From Ruminococcaceae bacterium UBA6842 (GTDB lineage Bacteria; Bacillota; Clostridia; Oscillospirales; Acutalibacteraceae): a stretch of 10,635 nucleotides of DNA. Of the stretch, positions 1-7,367 are shown piece by piece. Made by a program: the position numbers and the translations under genes. The notes beneath the pieces were generated by a model. It saw nothing but the letters and a program-made list of their open reading frames with translations, was not told where the DNA came from and ran no database searches. Where the stretch lies: the NCBI GenBank assembly GCA_002451855.1, contig DKDS01000014.1, positions 8,848-19,482 of the forward strand. The letters are read 5' to 3'. Numbering within the stretch: position 1 is the first letter of the stretch; each line of letters opens with the position of its first letter.

Positions 1-1
1 T

Positions 2-370
2 GGCGGAAGAGAGAGGGACTCTATTCTTGCGGACGCCTTTGAAGCGGTCTTGGCGGCAATTTACCTTGACGGCGGAATGGAGCCTGCAAGGCGCCATGTT
101 ATGAACTTTGTTCTGCGTGAATTACAGCACACCGACGACGAGGTATTTAAGGATTATAAAACCGCTCTTCAGGAGATAATACAGCGCAATCCCGAGGAAG
201 CGGTAAGCTATATTCTTACGGGGGAAAGCGGACCCGACCACGATAAGGAATTTACGGTTGAGGTAAGACTTAATTCCAATGTAATAGGCAGAGGAACAGG
301 CAAAAACAAAAAACGGGCGGAGCAGATGGCGGCTAAAGAGGCGCTTATGCTTATGGGTGAGGAAATATGA
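2..370 (+). CDS. rnc: Ribonuclease III, C-terminal part (5' end outside window)
   Basis: RNase III is an Mg-dependent endonuclease that cuts double-stranded RNA, processing rRNA precursors and structured mRNAs in the cytoplasm. The frame is open from base 2 with no start in the window, giving about 122 residues of a protein that is usually 220-240 long. The visible part begins at the end of the catalytic domain, in the ILADAFEAVLAAIYLDGG stretch; the Asp (bases 32-34) and Glu (41-43) match the E. coli metal ligands D114 and E117. A double-stranded RNA-binding domain follows, from DYKTALQE (about base 152) to the end, with the usual GKNKKRAEQMAAKEAL final helix. A methionine lies at base 119 of the local frame region and another at base 50, but the upstream match to the catalytic domain shows the gene continues off the left edge. 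It overlaps the next gene by four bases (ATGA), which suggests translational coupling. Confidence 0.95.
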   Translation, partial: GGRERDSILADAFEAVLAAIYLDGGMEPARRHVMNFVLRELQHTDDEVFKDYKTALQEIIQRNPEEAVSYILTGESGPDHDKEFTVEVRLNSNVIGRGTGKNKKRAEQMAAKEALMLMGEEI

Positions 371-1362
371 GCCTTGCCCACTCAAATATTTCGATATTCG
401 TTCCGCATATCGGCTGCCCGAATAAATGCAGCTTTTGCAATCAGCGGTATATAACGGGCGCAAACAAGGCGCCCCGTGCCGAGGATGTGGATGAAGCCGT
501 AAAGGCAGCGGTAAAGGGAAAAAAGTTTAGCTCCGATACCGCGGAAATTGCCTTTTTCGGCGGAAGCTTTACCGCAATCAACCGCTCTTATATGACCGAC
601 CTTTTAAAGGCGGCGGCAAAATATGTGGACGACGGCACGGTAAAGGGAATAAGAATTTCCACACGCCCCGACGCAATAGACGATGAAATACTCGGTCTTT
701 TAAAGCAATACGGCGTAACCTCGGTAGAGCTTGGCGCGCAGAGTATGAACGACCGTGTGCTTAAAATGAATAACAGGGGTCACACGGCAGGCGATGTCGC
801 AAGGGCGTCAAAGCTTATTAAAGAATACGGCTTTGAGCTGGGGCTTCAAATGATGACGGGGCTTTATGCCGATAACGACGCCTCAGCGCTTAAAACCGCC
901 GAAAAGCTTATAGCGTTAAAGCCGGCAACGGTGCGTATATATCCGACTATCGTATTAAAGGACACCGATCTTGCGGCGCTTTATGCGGACGGAATATATA
1001 AACCGCAGTCGCTCGGCGATTCGGTAAACCTTGCGGTAAAGCTTTATACGCGCTTTACGGAAGAGGGCATACGGGTAATAAGGCTCGGGCTTCACTCAAT
1101 AGAGGAGGACGCTTATATTGCAGGGCCGTGGCACCCCGCGTTCAGCGAGCTTTGCCAGTCAAGAATAATGCTTACCGATGTTTTAAAGGAACTAAAGGAA
1201 AAGGGCAGCTATACGATATTCGTAGGAACTTCGGATGTTTCCAAAATGATAGGACAGGGCAGAAACAATCTTCTGCATTTGAAGTCCTTAGGGTATGACT
1301 GCCGTGTGAAAGCGGACAGCGCCATGGGCGGTCTTAAATACAGAATAGAAAGGACGGTGTAA
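367..1362 (+). CDS. Elp3-like radical SAM protein (no acetyltransferase domain)
   Basis: This 331-residue protein is a predicted iron-sulfur enzyme that cleaves S-adenosylmethionine to make a radical; its substrate is unknown. The cluster motif is CPNKCSFC at residues 17-24 (Cx3Cx2C), followed by a GGSF motif near 65-68 typical of radical SAM proteins, then RISTRPD near 97-103 and a VELGAQSM strand that resembles Elp3. The C-terminal region looks like the radical SAM C-terminal extension found in Elp3-like proteins. The GNAT acetyltransferase domain of true Elp3, which makes cm5U-type wobble uridines in tRNA, is missing, so that activity should not be assumed. The start ATG overlaps the rnc stop, with a GAGG ribosome binding site at 359-362. 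Position between rnc and smc is, from memory, common in Clostridia. Family assignment is firm; function is open. Confidence 0.88.
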   Translation: MSLAHSNISIFVPHIGCPNKCSFCNQRYITGANKAPRAEDVDEAVKAAVKGKKFSSDTAEIAFFGGSFTAINRSYMTDLLKAAAKYVDDGTVKGIRISTRPDAIDDEILGLLKQYGVTSVELGAQSMNDRVLKMNNRGHTAGDVARASKLIKEYGFELGLQMMTGLYADNDASALKTAEKLIALKPATVRIYPTIVLKDTDLAALYADGIYKPQSLGDSVNLAVKLYTRFTEEGIRVIRLGLHSIEEDAYIAGPWHPAFSELCQSRIMLTDVLKELKEKGSYTIFVGTSDVSKMIGQGRNNLLHLKSLGYDCRVKADSAMGGLKYRIERTV

Positions 1363-1365
1363 TAT

Positions 1366-4300
1366 ATGCTTTTAACCTCAATACAAATTCAGGGCTTTAA
1401 GTCCTTTGCGGATAAAACGGTGCTTAAATTCGGTAAGGGCGTTACCGCCGTTGTCGGTCCTAACGGGAGCGGTAAAAGCAATATTTCCGACGCCGTCCGC
1501 TGGGTGCTCGGAGAGCAGTCCACAAAAAGCCTTCGCGGTCAGTCGATGGAGGATGTTATTTTCGGCGGAACCGAAACACGCCGTCCTCACGGTTTTTGCG
1601 AGGTTACACTTAATATAGACAATTCCGACAGAACCCTTAATTTCGATAACGACACCGTGGCGGTAACACGCCGCTACTACCGCTCGCACGAAAGCGAATA
1701 TGCCATAAACGGGGTCTCCGTAAGGCTTAAGGATATTCACGAGCTGTTTATGGATACGGGACTCGGCAGAGACGGCTATTCAATGATAGGTCAGGGTAAA
1801 ATCGACACGATAATAAGCTCAAAATCGGGCGAGAGACGGGATATTTTTGAAGAAGCCGCAGGTATTTCAAAATACCGTTACAGAAAATCCGAAGCCGAAA
1901 GAAAGCTTACAGCGGCGGAGGACAATCTTCTGAGACTTCACGATATTGCGGATGAGCTGGGCGCTCGCGTGGGACCGCTTGCCGAACAGAGCCGAAAGGC
2001 GCAGAAGTTTTTAGAGCTGTCCGAAAGCAAAAAGGAGCTTGAAATAGGACTTTGGCTTTATACGCTTGAAAACTCAAAGGAAGCGCTCAGAAATCAGGAA
2101 AGCAAGATTGCGGCGGCACAGCTTACCTACCGTGAAATTGACGAAGCGCTGTCCGAATTTGACCGCAAGGCTGAGGAAAACACCGCATATTTCGCAAAGC
2201 TTACCTCGGATATTGAGGGAGAACGCCTTAATATTTCGAATTTCGGAGCGGAAATTGTTAAGACCGAAAGCGCGATAACGGTTATAAACAACGATATTGA
2301 ATATAATAAAAAATCAGTATTAAAGCTTAACGAGGAAAAGGAACAGCTCGGCGTTTCGTCGGCTGAGGCTTATGCCGCGATTGAGGAAAAGCGCAAATCG
2401 GCTGAGGAAAAGAGATTTAAGAAAACAGAGCTTGAAAACAAGGAAGCGGAGCTTGAAAACAAGCTTAATTCCCTTTTGTCCGACAGTGAGAGCATTTCAA
2501 GAAATATTGAAAACGAGGCGAAGACCCTTAACAGGCTTACCTCCGAAAGCGCGGACAAACGGGTTGAAATGGTAACGGCGGACAGCACCGCGGAAGAAAT
2601 TACGGCAAGATGCGCGTCATCCGAAAATCAGATACTTGAATGTGAAAAGGAAATTGCGGCATTAAATTCGGAATTTGACGAAAACAAAAAACTGCTTGAC
2701 GGTATCGAGGAAACGCTTGTGAGCCTTAACAATTCGGTAAAGGGATATGAATTAAGGCTTAAATCAAAGGAAGAAGCCGCCGAAAAGCTTAAAGCCGAGC
2801 TTGATACGGCAAGGCTTGACTTAGAGGAAAAACGCCGCCGTATTCAGATATTAAAGGAGCTTGAGAACAATATGGACGGCTTCAGCCATTCCGTAAAGGC
2901 GGTTATGGGCGAAGCGGACAAGGGACTTTTACGTGGCATTTGCGGGCCGGTTTCAAAGCTTATTACGGTTGAGAAAAAATACTCCGTTGCGGTCGAGACC
3001 GCATTGGCGGCGGCAATACAGAATATTATTACCGAAACCGAGGCTGACGCTAAAAGAGCCATTGCGTATTTAAAATCAAGCAAGGGCGGCAGAGCGACAT
3101 TTTTGCCGGTTGCTACCATTAAGTCGCGTGAATTTAAGGAACACGGCTTTGAGGATATGGCAGGCTTTGTGGGTATCGCAAGCGAGCTTGTGACAGCGGA
3201 GCCTAAGTACCGTGAAATTGTAAAATACCTGCTCGGCGCGGTCGTGGTTGCGGAGGATATTGACAGTGCTTTGAGCATTGCGAAAAAATACGGTTACCGT
3301 GTTAAAATCGTGACGCTTGACGGTCAGGTGGTAAACCCCGGCGGCTCGCTTACGGGCGGTTCGCTTACCAAAAACGCAGGTCTTTTAAGCCGCGGCAGTG
3401 ATATTAAAGCGCTCGACGCGGAGGCCGAAAAGCTTGACGGCAAGGTCAAGGAGACCGAAAAACAGCTTAACGGCGCTCTTGAGGCGGTAAATGAGGTTAA
3501 GGCGGATATTACCGCGCAAAGGGCGGATATTTCCAACTCAAACGAGGATAAAATACGCACGGCGGCTGAGCTTAAAAGAATAAGCGGACTTGCCGAGAGC
3601 GCAAAAGCTCAGCAAAAGCAGCTTAAAGAGGAAAAGGAAAACGGTGAGCAAAAGCTTAAAAATCTCCGTGAGATTTCCGCCGCCGCCGCAAAGGTAATAG
3701 CCGAGCTTGACGCGCAAAAAACGGCGGTTCAGCAAAGAATAGACAGTATGACAGGCGGACGGGACGGTCTTAATAAGGAAAGGGAAGACACCGCAAACGA
3801 AATTACCGCCGTTAAGCTTGCCGTAATAGAGCTGCAAAAGGATATTGAGGCGGTAATGAAGTCCGCCGATGACCTTAAGGCAATGACCGAAAGCCGTGCC
3901 GAACGCACGGCGGCAATCGAAAAGGAAATAGCGGAGCACGAGGCTAAGACCCGTGAGCTTAATAACAAAACGGCGGAGCTTAACGAAACAATAGGCTCAT
4001 TTAAGACTAAAATCTCCGATACCGAAGGCTATATTGAGGAACTTCTTGCCAAACGCAATCAAACGGAAAAAACCGGTATGGAACTGCGCTCGGGCGAGCG
4101 TGACCAGACTGCCGCCCGTGAAAAAATCGGCGGAGAGCTGGCAAGGCTTACCGAACGCAAGGAGGTTATGCTCAAGGAATACGACGATGTTATAAAACAG
4201 CTTTATGACGAGTATCAGCTTACAAGAAGCGAAGCCGAAAAAATCGGAATACGCATAGAAAAGCCGTCTGACGCTAAAAAAACGCTTGCCGAAATCAAAT

Positions 4301-4941
4301 CCAAAATAAGAGGGCTCGGCAGTGTAAATGTATCGGCTATCGAGGAATACAAGGAAGTAAGCGAGCGGTACGAATTTATGTCTTCGCAGATAAAGGATGT
4401 TGAAACTACAAGAGCGGAGCTTTATAAGCTTATAAACCAGCTCACACATCAGATGCAGGATATATTCACCGAGGGCTTTGCCAGAATTAATGAAAATTTT
4501 GCCAAGACCTTTACCGAGCTTTTCGGCGGCGGTCAGGCAAGCCTTTCGCTTTCGGACCCCGAAAATGTGCTTGAAAGCGGAATTGATATTAATGTAAAGC
4601 TTCCCGGTAAAAATGTTCCGAGTCTTGACGGACTTTCGGGCGGCGAAAAGGCGCTTATAGCACTCTCGATTTATTTTGCGATAATGCGTGTAAACGCGCC
4701 GCCTTTCTGCTTCCTTGACGAGGTGGATACCGCGCTTGACGATATAAATGTAGACAGGTTTGCGGATTATATGAAGCGCTCCGATTTTTCAACGCAGTTC
4801 ATATGCGTTACCCACAGACGCGGCACTATGGAGGCGGCGGATATGCTTTACGGCGTTACAATGCAGGAAAAGGGCGTTACCAAGCTTTTGGAGCTTAATG
4901 TCGCCGAGCTTGAAAAATCACTTCTCACAAAGGGCGCGTAA
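1366..4941 (+). CDS. smc: Chromosome segregation protein SMC
   Basis: SMC is the ATPase of bacterial condensin; with ScpA and ScpB it extrudes and organises DNA loops so that daughter chromosomes separate. At 1191 residues it has the usual length. The order is: N-terminal ATPase lobe with Walker A GPNGSGKSN (residues 31-39, Lys37) and a Q-loop region around GYSMIGQGKI; coiled coil from about 170 to 500, rich in Glu, Lys and Leu; hinge from about 505 to 665, ending with the conserved NPGGSLTGGS; returning coiled coil to about 1010; C-terminal ATPase lobe with signature motif LSGGEKAL (from 1090) and Walker B FCFLDEVD (1114-1121, catalytic Glu1119). All key residues are present. It starts four bases after the previous stop, with AGGA at 1351-1354 as a rather distant ribosome binding site. 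No scpA or scpB lies in the window. Confidence 0.98.
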   Translation: MLLTSIQIQGFKSFADKTVLKFGKGVTAVVGPNGSGKSNISDAVRWVLGEQSTKSLRGQSMEDVIFGGTETRRPHGFCEVTLNIDNSDRTLNFDNDTVAVTRRYYRSHESEYAINGVSVRLKDIHELFMDTGLGRDGYSMIGQGKIDTIISSKSGERRDIFEEAAGISKYRYRKSEAERKLTAAEDNLLRLHDIADELGARVGPLAEQSRKAQKFLELSESKKELEIGLWLYTLENSKEALRNQESKIAAAQLTYREIDEALSEFDRKAEENTAYFAKLTSDIEGERLNISNFGAEIVKTESAITVINNDIEYNKKSVLKLNEEKEQLGVSSAEAYAAIEEKRKSAEEKRFKKTELENKEAELENKLNSLLSDSESISRNIENEAKTLNRLTSESADKRVEMVTADSTAEEITARCASSENQILECEKEIAALNSEFDENKKLLDGIEETLVSLNNSVKGYELRLKSKEEAAEKLKAELDTARLDLEEKRRRIQILKELENNMDGFSHSVKAVMGEADKGLLRGICGPVSKLITVEKKYSVAVETALAAAIQNIITETEADAKRAIAYLKSSKGGRATFLPVATIKSREFKEHGFEDMAGFVGIASELVTAEPKYREIVKYLLGAVVVAEDIDSALSIAKKYGYRVKIVTLDGQVVNPGGSLTGGSLTKNAGLLSRGSDIKALDAEAEKLDGKVKETEKQLNGALEAVNEVKADITAQRADISNSNEDKIRTAAELKRISGLAESAKAQQKQLKEEKENGEQKLKNLREISAAAAKVIAELDAQKTAVQQRIDSMTGGRDGLNKEREDTANEITAVKLAVIELQKDIEAVMKSADDLKAMTESRAERTAAIEKEIAEHEAKTRELNNKTAELNETIGSFKTKISDTEGYIEELLAKRNQTEKTGMELRSGERDQTAAREKIGGELARLTERKEVMLKEYDDVIKQLYDEYQLTRSEAEKIGIRIEKPSDAKKTLAEIKSKIRGLGSVNVSAIEEYKEVSERYEFMSSQIKDVETTRAELYKLINQLTHQMQDIFTEGFARINENFAKTFTELFGGGQASLSLSDPENVLESGIDINVKLPGKNVPSLDGLSGGEKALIALSIYFAIMRVNAPPFCFLDEVDTALDDINVDRFADYMKRSDFSTQFICVTHRRGTMEAADMLYGVTMQEKGVTKLLELNVAELEKSLLTKGA
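2428..2463 (+). repeat. 15-base direct repeat encoding a duplicated heptad in the SMC coiled coil
   Basis: The 15-mer GAGCTTGAAAACAAG occurs at 2428-2442 and again at 2449-2463. The start-to-start distance is 21 bases, exactly seven codons, so the protein reads ELENKEA followed by ELENKLN. This is one coiled-coil heptad repeated with near-identical DNA, most simply a small in-frame tandem duplication in the first SMC arm. Confidence 0.8.
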
Positions 4942-4964
4942 TTCTTTTTAAAGGCAGGATAGCA

Positions 4965-5876
4965 ATGGGATTATTCAGTAAGATTAAAGAGGGACTTAAA
5001 AAAACAAGGGATTCCGTTTTAAGCGGAGTAAACGGTATAATCAACAGCTTCACAAAAATAGATGAGGAGCTGTTTGAAGAGCTTGAGGAAACGCTTGTTA
5101 TGTCCGATATCGGCGTTCAGACCTCCTCTGAAATATGCGATAAGCTGAGAAAACGCATAAAGGAAACGGGAATTACCGACCCCTCGGAAATTATGGGCTT
5201 AATGAAGGAAATCATTACCGAAATGTTGGGCGAGGACGAGGGACTGCGCCTTGAGACAAAGCCGTCGGTTATTCTTGTTATCGGTGTAAACGGCGTGGGT
5301 AAGACAACCACGATAGGCAAGCTTTCCTTAAGGCTTAAAAACGAGGGCAAAAAGGTAGTTCTCGGCGCCGCCGATACTTTCAGAGCCGCCGCAATCGACC
5401 AGCTCGGAATTTGGGCGGAGCGTGCGGGCGTTACAATGGTTAAAAGCGTTGAAGGAACGGATCCTGCCTCGGTTGTTTTCGATACCATTGCTTCCGCAAA
5501 ATCAAAAAACGCGGATGTTATAATATGCGATACCGCAGGCAGACTTCATAACAAAAAGAACCTTATGGATGAGCTTGCGAAAATATACCGTGTTATTGGA
5601 AGAGAATTGCCCGACGCATCGGTCGAAACATTGCTTGTTCTTGACGCGGCTACGGGTCAAAATGCGGTAAATCAGGCAAGAGAGTTTAAAAATGTTGCGG
5701 ATATTACCGGAATAGTTTTGACAAAGCTTGACGGAACCGCAAAAGGCGGTATAATAATAGCTATAAGGAACGAACTCGGTATCCCTGTAAAATTTGTCGG
5801 TGTGGGCGAGGGAATAGACGACCTCCAGCCGTTCTCGGCGGAGGAATTTGCCGAAGGAATTTTTGAGGGGCTTTAA
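4965..5876 (+). CDS. ftsY: Signal recognition particle receptor FtsY
   Basis: FtsY is the membrane-associated GTPase that receives ribosome-Ffh complexes and hands nascent membrane proteins to SecYEG. The 303-residue protein has an N-terminal helical N domain (about 1-95) with the amphipathic start MGLFSKIKEGLKKTRDS, then the GTPase G domain. Motifs seen: G1 GVNGVGKTTT (107-116), DTFRAAA (137-143), DTAGR (189-193), TKLDG (253-257) and the following GTAKGG. The long acidic A domain of enterobacterial FtsY is absent, as is usual in Gram-positives, so membrane contact probably relies on the N-terminal helix. A 23-base gap separates it from smc, the largest in the window; it holds AGGA at 4956-4959 as ribosome binding site and no hairpin. 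Its stop abuts the next start. The SRP partner gene ffh, often nearby in Firmicutes, is not here. Confidence 0.98.
   Translation: MGLFSKIKEGLKKTRDSVLSGVNGIINSFTKIDEELFEELEETLVMSDIGVQTSSEICDKLRKRIKETGITDPSEIMGLMKEIITEMLGEDEGLRLETKPSVILVIGVNGVGKTTTIGKLSLRLKNEGKKVVLGAADTFRAAAIDQLGIWAERAGVTMVKSVEGTDPASVVFDTIASAKSKNADVIICDTAGRLHNKKNLMDELAKIYRVIGRELPDASVETLLVLDAATGQNAVNQAREFKNVADITGIVLTKLDGTAKGGIIIAIRNELGIPVKFVGVGEGIDDLQPFSAEEFAEGIFEGL
5728..5755 (+). promoter_or_regulatory. Possible internal promoter in ftsY, upstream of rdgB
   Basis: TTGACG at 5728-5733 and TATAAT at 5750-5755 are separated by 16 bases, a near-consensus housekeeping promoter about 120 bases before rdgB. However, these bases encode the conserved TKLDGTAKGG motif plus Ile codons, and CTTGAC and ATAATA are frequent codon pairs here, so chance is a strong alternative. 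Confidence 0.18.
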
Positions 5877-6464
5877 ATGAGAGTATTTATCGCGACAAAA
5901 AACCATCATAAATTAACCGAGCTTGAAAGAATACTTGTGCCTATGGGCTTTGAGGTTTTAAGTGAAAACGATCTTGATAAACCGTTGCCCGAGGTTGATG
6001 AAACGGGTACAAGCTATGAGGAAAACGCTCTCTTAAAGGCTCATTCGGGACTGAGGGTGACGGGGCTTATAACCGTTGCGGACGATTCGGGTCTTTCGGT
6101 AGATTTTCTTGACGGCGCACCGGGACTTTATTCCGCCCGTTATTCGGGAATGGGCGCCTCATATGCGTCAAACAACGAAAAGCTTTTGGCGGCGCTTGAC
6201 GGCGTACCGCGCGAAAAAAGAACGGCTACATTTGTTTCGGCTATTGCCTGCGTTTTTCCTGACGGCAGGGAATTTACCGTAAGGGGCGAGTGTAAGGGCT
6301 TTGTGGCAGAGGAATGTCATGGGGACGGCGGCTTCGGCTATGACCCTTTGTTTATATGCGACGCCGGCTGTTATGCGGAAATGACGCCCGAGGAAAAGGA
6401 CAGGGTAAGCCACAGGGGAAATGCCCTTAGAGCCTTTAAAGAAGAATTAAAAAAATATATTTAA
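5877..6464 (+). CDS. rdgB: XTP/dITP pyrophosphatase (RdgB/HAM1 family)
   Basis: This enzyme hydrolyses non-canonical purine triphosphates (XTP, dITP, ITP) to monophosphate and pyrophosphate, keeping deaminated bases out of DNA and RNA. The 195-residue length is standard for the family. Motifs seen: ATKNHHK at 6-12 (substrate and phosphate binding), the EENALLKA segment near 48-55, ADDSGL at 68-73 containing the catalytic and metal-binding Asp pair 69-70, PGLYSARYSG near 82-91, FGYDPLF at 153-159 (base recognition) and SHRGNAL at 178-184. The ATG follows the ftsY stop with no gap, and a strong GAGGGG at 5865-5870 lies six bases upstream, inside the end of ftsY, so the start is secure. Its placement directly after ftsY differs from Bacillus, where it follows rph. 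Confidence 0.97.
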   Translation: MRVFIATKNHHKLTELERILVPMGFEVLSENDLDKPLPEVDETGTSYEENALLKAHSGLRVTGLITVADDSGLSVDFLDGAPGLYSARYSGMGASYASNNEKLLAALDGVPREKRTATFVSAIACVFPDGREFTVRGECKGFVAEECHGDGGFGYDPLFICDAGCYAEMTPEEKDRVSHRGNALRAFKEELKKYI

Positions 6465-6477
6465 ACGGAGAAATGCA

Positions 6478-6771
6478 ATGTTAAACAGCAGACAGCGAGC
6501 GCAGCTTCGCGGACTCGCCAACTCACTTGAAACAATTTTTCAGATAGGAAAGGGAGGCGTTACGGTAAATACCGTAAAGCAGGTTGACGACGCGCTTGAG
6601 GCAAGGGAGCTTATAAAGCTGCGGACGCTTGAGACAAGCCCTGTTTCTTCAAGAGAGGCGGCGGAGCTGATTGCCGAAAAAACAGGCTCCGATGTGGTGC
6701 AGGTAATAGGCTCACGCTTTGTGCTTTACAGGGAAAGCCTTAACAACAAGCAAATAAAGCTGGTGAAGTAA
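6478..6771 (+). CDS. yhbY: YhbY-family CRM-domain RNA-binding protein
   Basis: This is a 97-residue, single-domain RNA-binding protein of the CRM (YhbY) family, linked in bacteria to pre-50S ribosomal particles and large-subunit assembly; the exact role is unsettled. The sequence opens with LNSRQRAQLRGLAN, carries the QIGKGGV loop (residues 22-28) corresponding to the conserved GxxG-like RNA-contact loop, and ends with the VIGSRFVLYRES strand typical of the family. GGAG at 6467-6470 sits seven bases before the chosen ATG; an earlier ATG at 6473 is out of frame. The last base of its stop codon is the first base of the nadD start (TAATG), so reinitiation is likely. In Firmicutes the gene commonly precedes nadD, as here, which supports the call. 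The Bacillus name for the equivalent gene is yqeI. Confidence 0.94.
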   Translation: MLNSRQRAQLRGLANSLETIFQIGKGGVTVNTVKQVDDALEARELIKLRTLETSPVSSREAAELIAEKTGSDVVQVIGSRFVLYRESLNNKQIKLVK

Positions 6772-7367
6772 TGGGATATACCGCTTTATTCGGCGGAACC
6801 TTCAATCCGCCGCATATCGGCCACCTAAAAATGCTTGAAGCGCTTGAAAAACGGGAAGAAATTGACGAAATATGGCTTATGCCCGACAGGATACCGCCGC
6901 ATAAGGTCTGCGATTTTCTCGCAAGCAACGAGGACCGCATAAATATGTGCAGACTGCTTATTTCGCCCCTTAAAAAAACCAAGCTTTGCCTTGCAGAGTT
7001 TGAAAGAACGGGGAAAAGCTACAGCTACGATACAGTAACGCTTTTAAAGCAGAAGTACCCCGAGCGCAGCTTCACATTTGTCTGCGGCGGAGATATGTTA
7101 ATATCGTTCGATAAATGGTATAAATTCGAGGAGCTTTTAAAGGCGGTGCCTTTTACCGTGTTCAGGCGAACCGAAACCGATAAGGACGGATTTGACGCGG
7201 CGGTTTTAAAATACGGCGAAATGGGTATGAAAATAACCGTCTGCGATGACGATGTGCCTGCCGTTTCGTCGTCATATATAAGAAATAATATAGAAAAATC
7301 GAAAGACCTTTTGCCCGAAAGGGTTTATGAATATATAGTTGACGGGAGGATTTACGGTGGAAAATAA
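6771..7367 (+). CDS. nadD: Nicotinate-nucleotide adenylyltransferase NadD
   Basis: NadD transfers AMP from ATP to nicotinate mononucleotide, giving deamido-NAD and pyrophosphate, an essential step of NAD synthesis. The 198-residue protein has the nucleotidyltransferase signature FGGTFNPPHIGHL at 7-19, including the HIGH-like HxGH (His15 to His18), the MPDRIPPHK segment (37-45) that contacts the nicotinate side, FVCGGDML near 103-110, and SSSYIR at 166-171, matching the family's ISSTxIR ATP-binding motif with Ser replacing Thr. The start overlaps the yhbY stop by one base, and the upstream region has only a weak GGTG, so expression probably depends on coupled translation from yhbY. Its 3' end overlaps yqeK by 11 bases and contains that gene's ribosome binding site. 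Confidence 0.97.
   Translation: MGYTALFGGTFNPPHIGHLKMLEALEKREEIDEIWLMPDRIPPHKVCDFLASNEDRINMCRLLISPLKKTKLCLAEFERTGKSYSYDTVTLLKQKYPERSFTFVCGGDMLISFDKWYKFEELLKAVPFTVFRRTETDKDGFDAAVLKYGEMGMKITVCDDDVPAVSSSYIRNNIEKSKDLLPERVYEYIVDGRIYGGK
7344..7350 (+). promoter_or_regulatory. Ribosome binding site that fixes the GTG start of yqeK
   Basis: GGGAGGA at 7344-7350 lies six bases before GTG at 7357, inside the end of nadD. The only earlier candidate in the open frame, TTG at 7339, would place this site inside the coding sequence and has no comparable site of its own, so GTG at 7357 is preferred. Confidence 0.85.

Noticed and set aside
50..370. Taking the ATG at base 50 as the start of a small separate protein
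   Set aside because: The same frame upstream, from base 2, encodes the conserved RNase III catalytic segment with its Asp and Glu, so the gene is truncated by the window and does not start here.
2844..3278. Minus-strand open frame of 144 codons across the SMC hinge region
   Set aside because: It is an antisense shadow of conserved hinge sequence, rich in Ser, Ala and Leu as expected from reading this codon style backwards.
3997..4449. Long minus-strand open frame of 150 codons inside smc
   Set aside because: It lies wholly within the well-supported SMC coding region, shows no recognisable domain, and is one of many antisense frames produced by the codon bias of smc.
4942..4964. Possible terminator in the smc-ftsY gap (T-run at 4945-4949)
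   Set aside because: The five Ts are not preceded by a GC-rich hairpin and the gap is only 23 bases, so a Rho-independent terminator is not supported.
7339..7356. TTG at 7339 as the start of yqeK
   Set aside because: GGGAGGA at 7344-7350 is ideally spaced for GTG at 7357 and would be inside the gene if TTG were used; the extra six residues have no family support.
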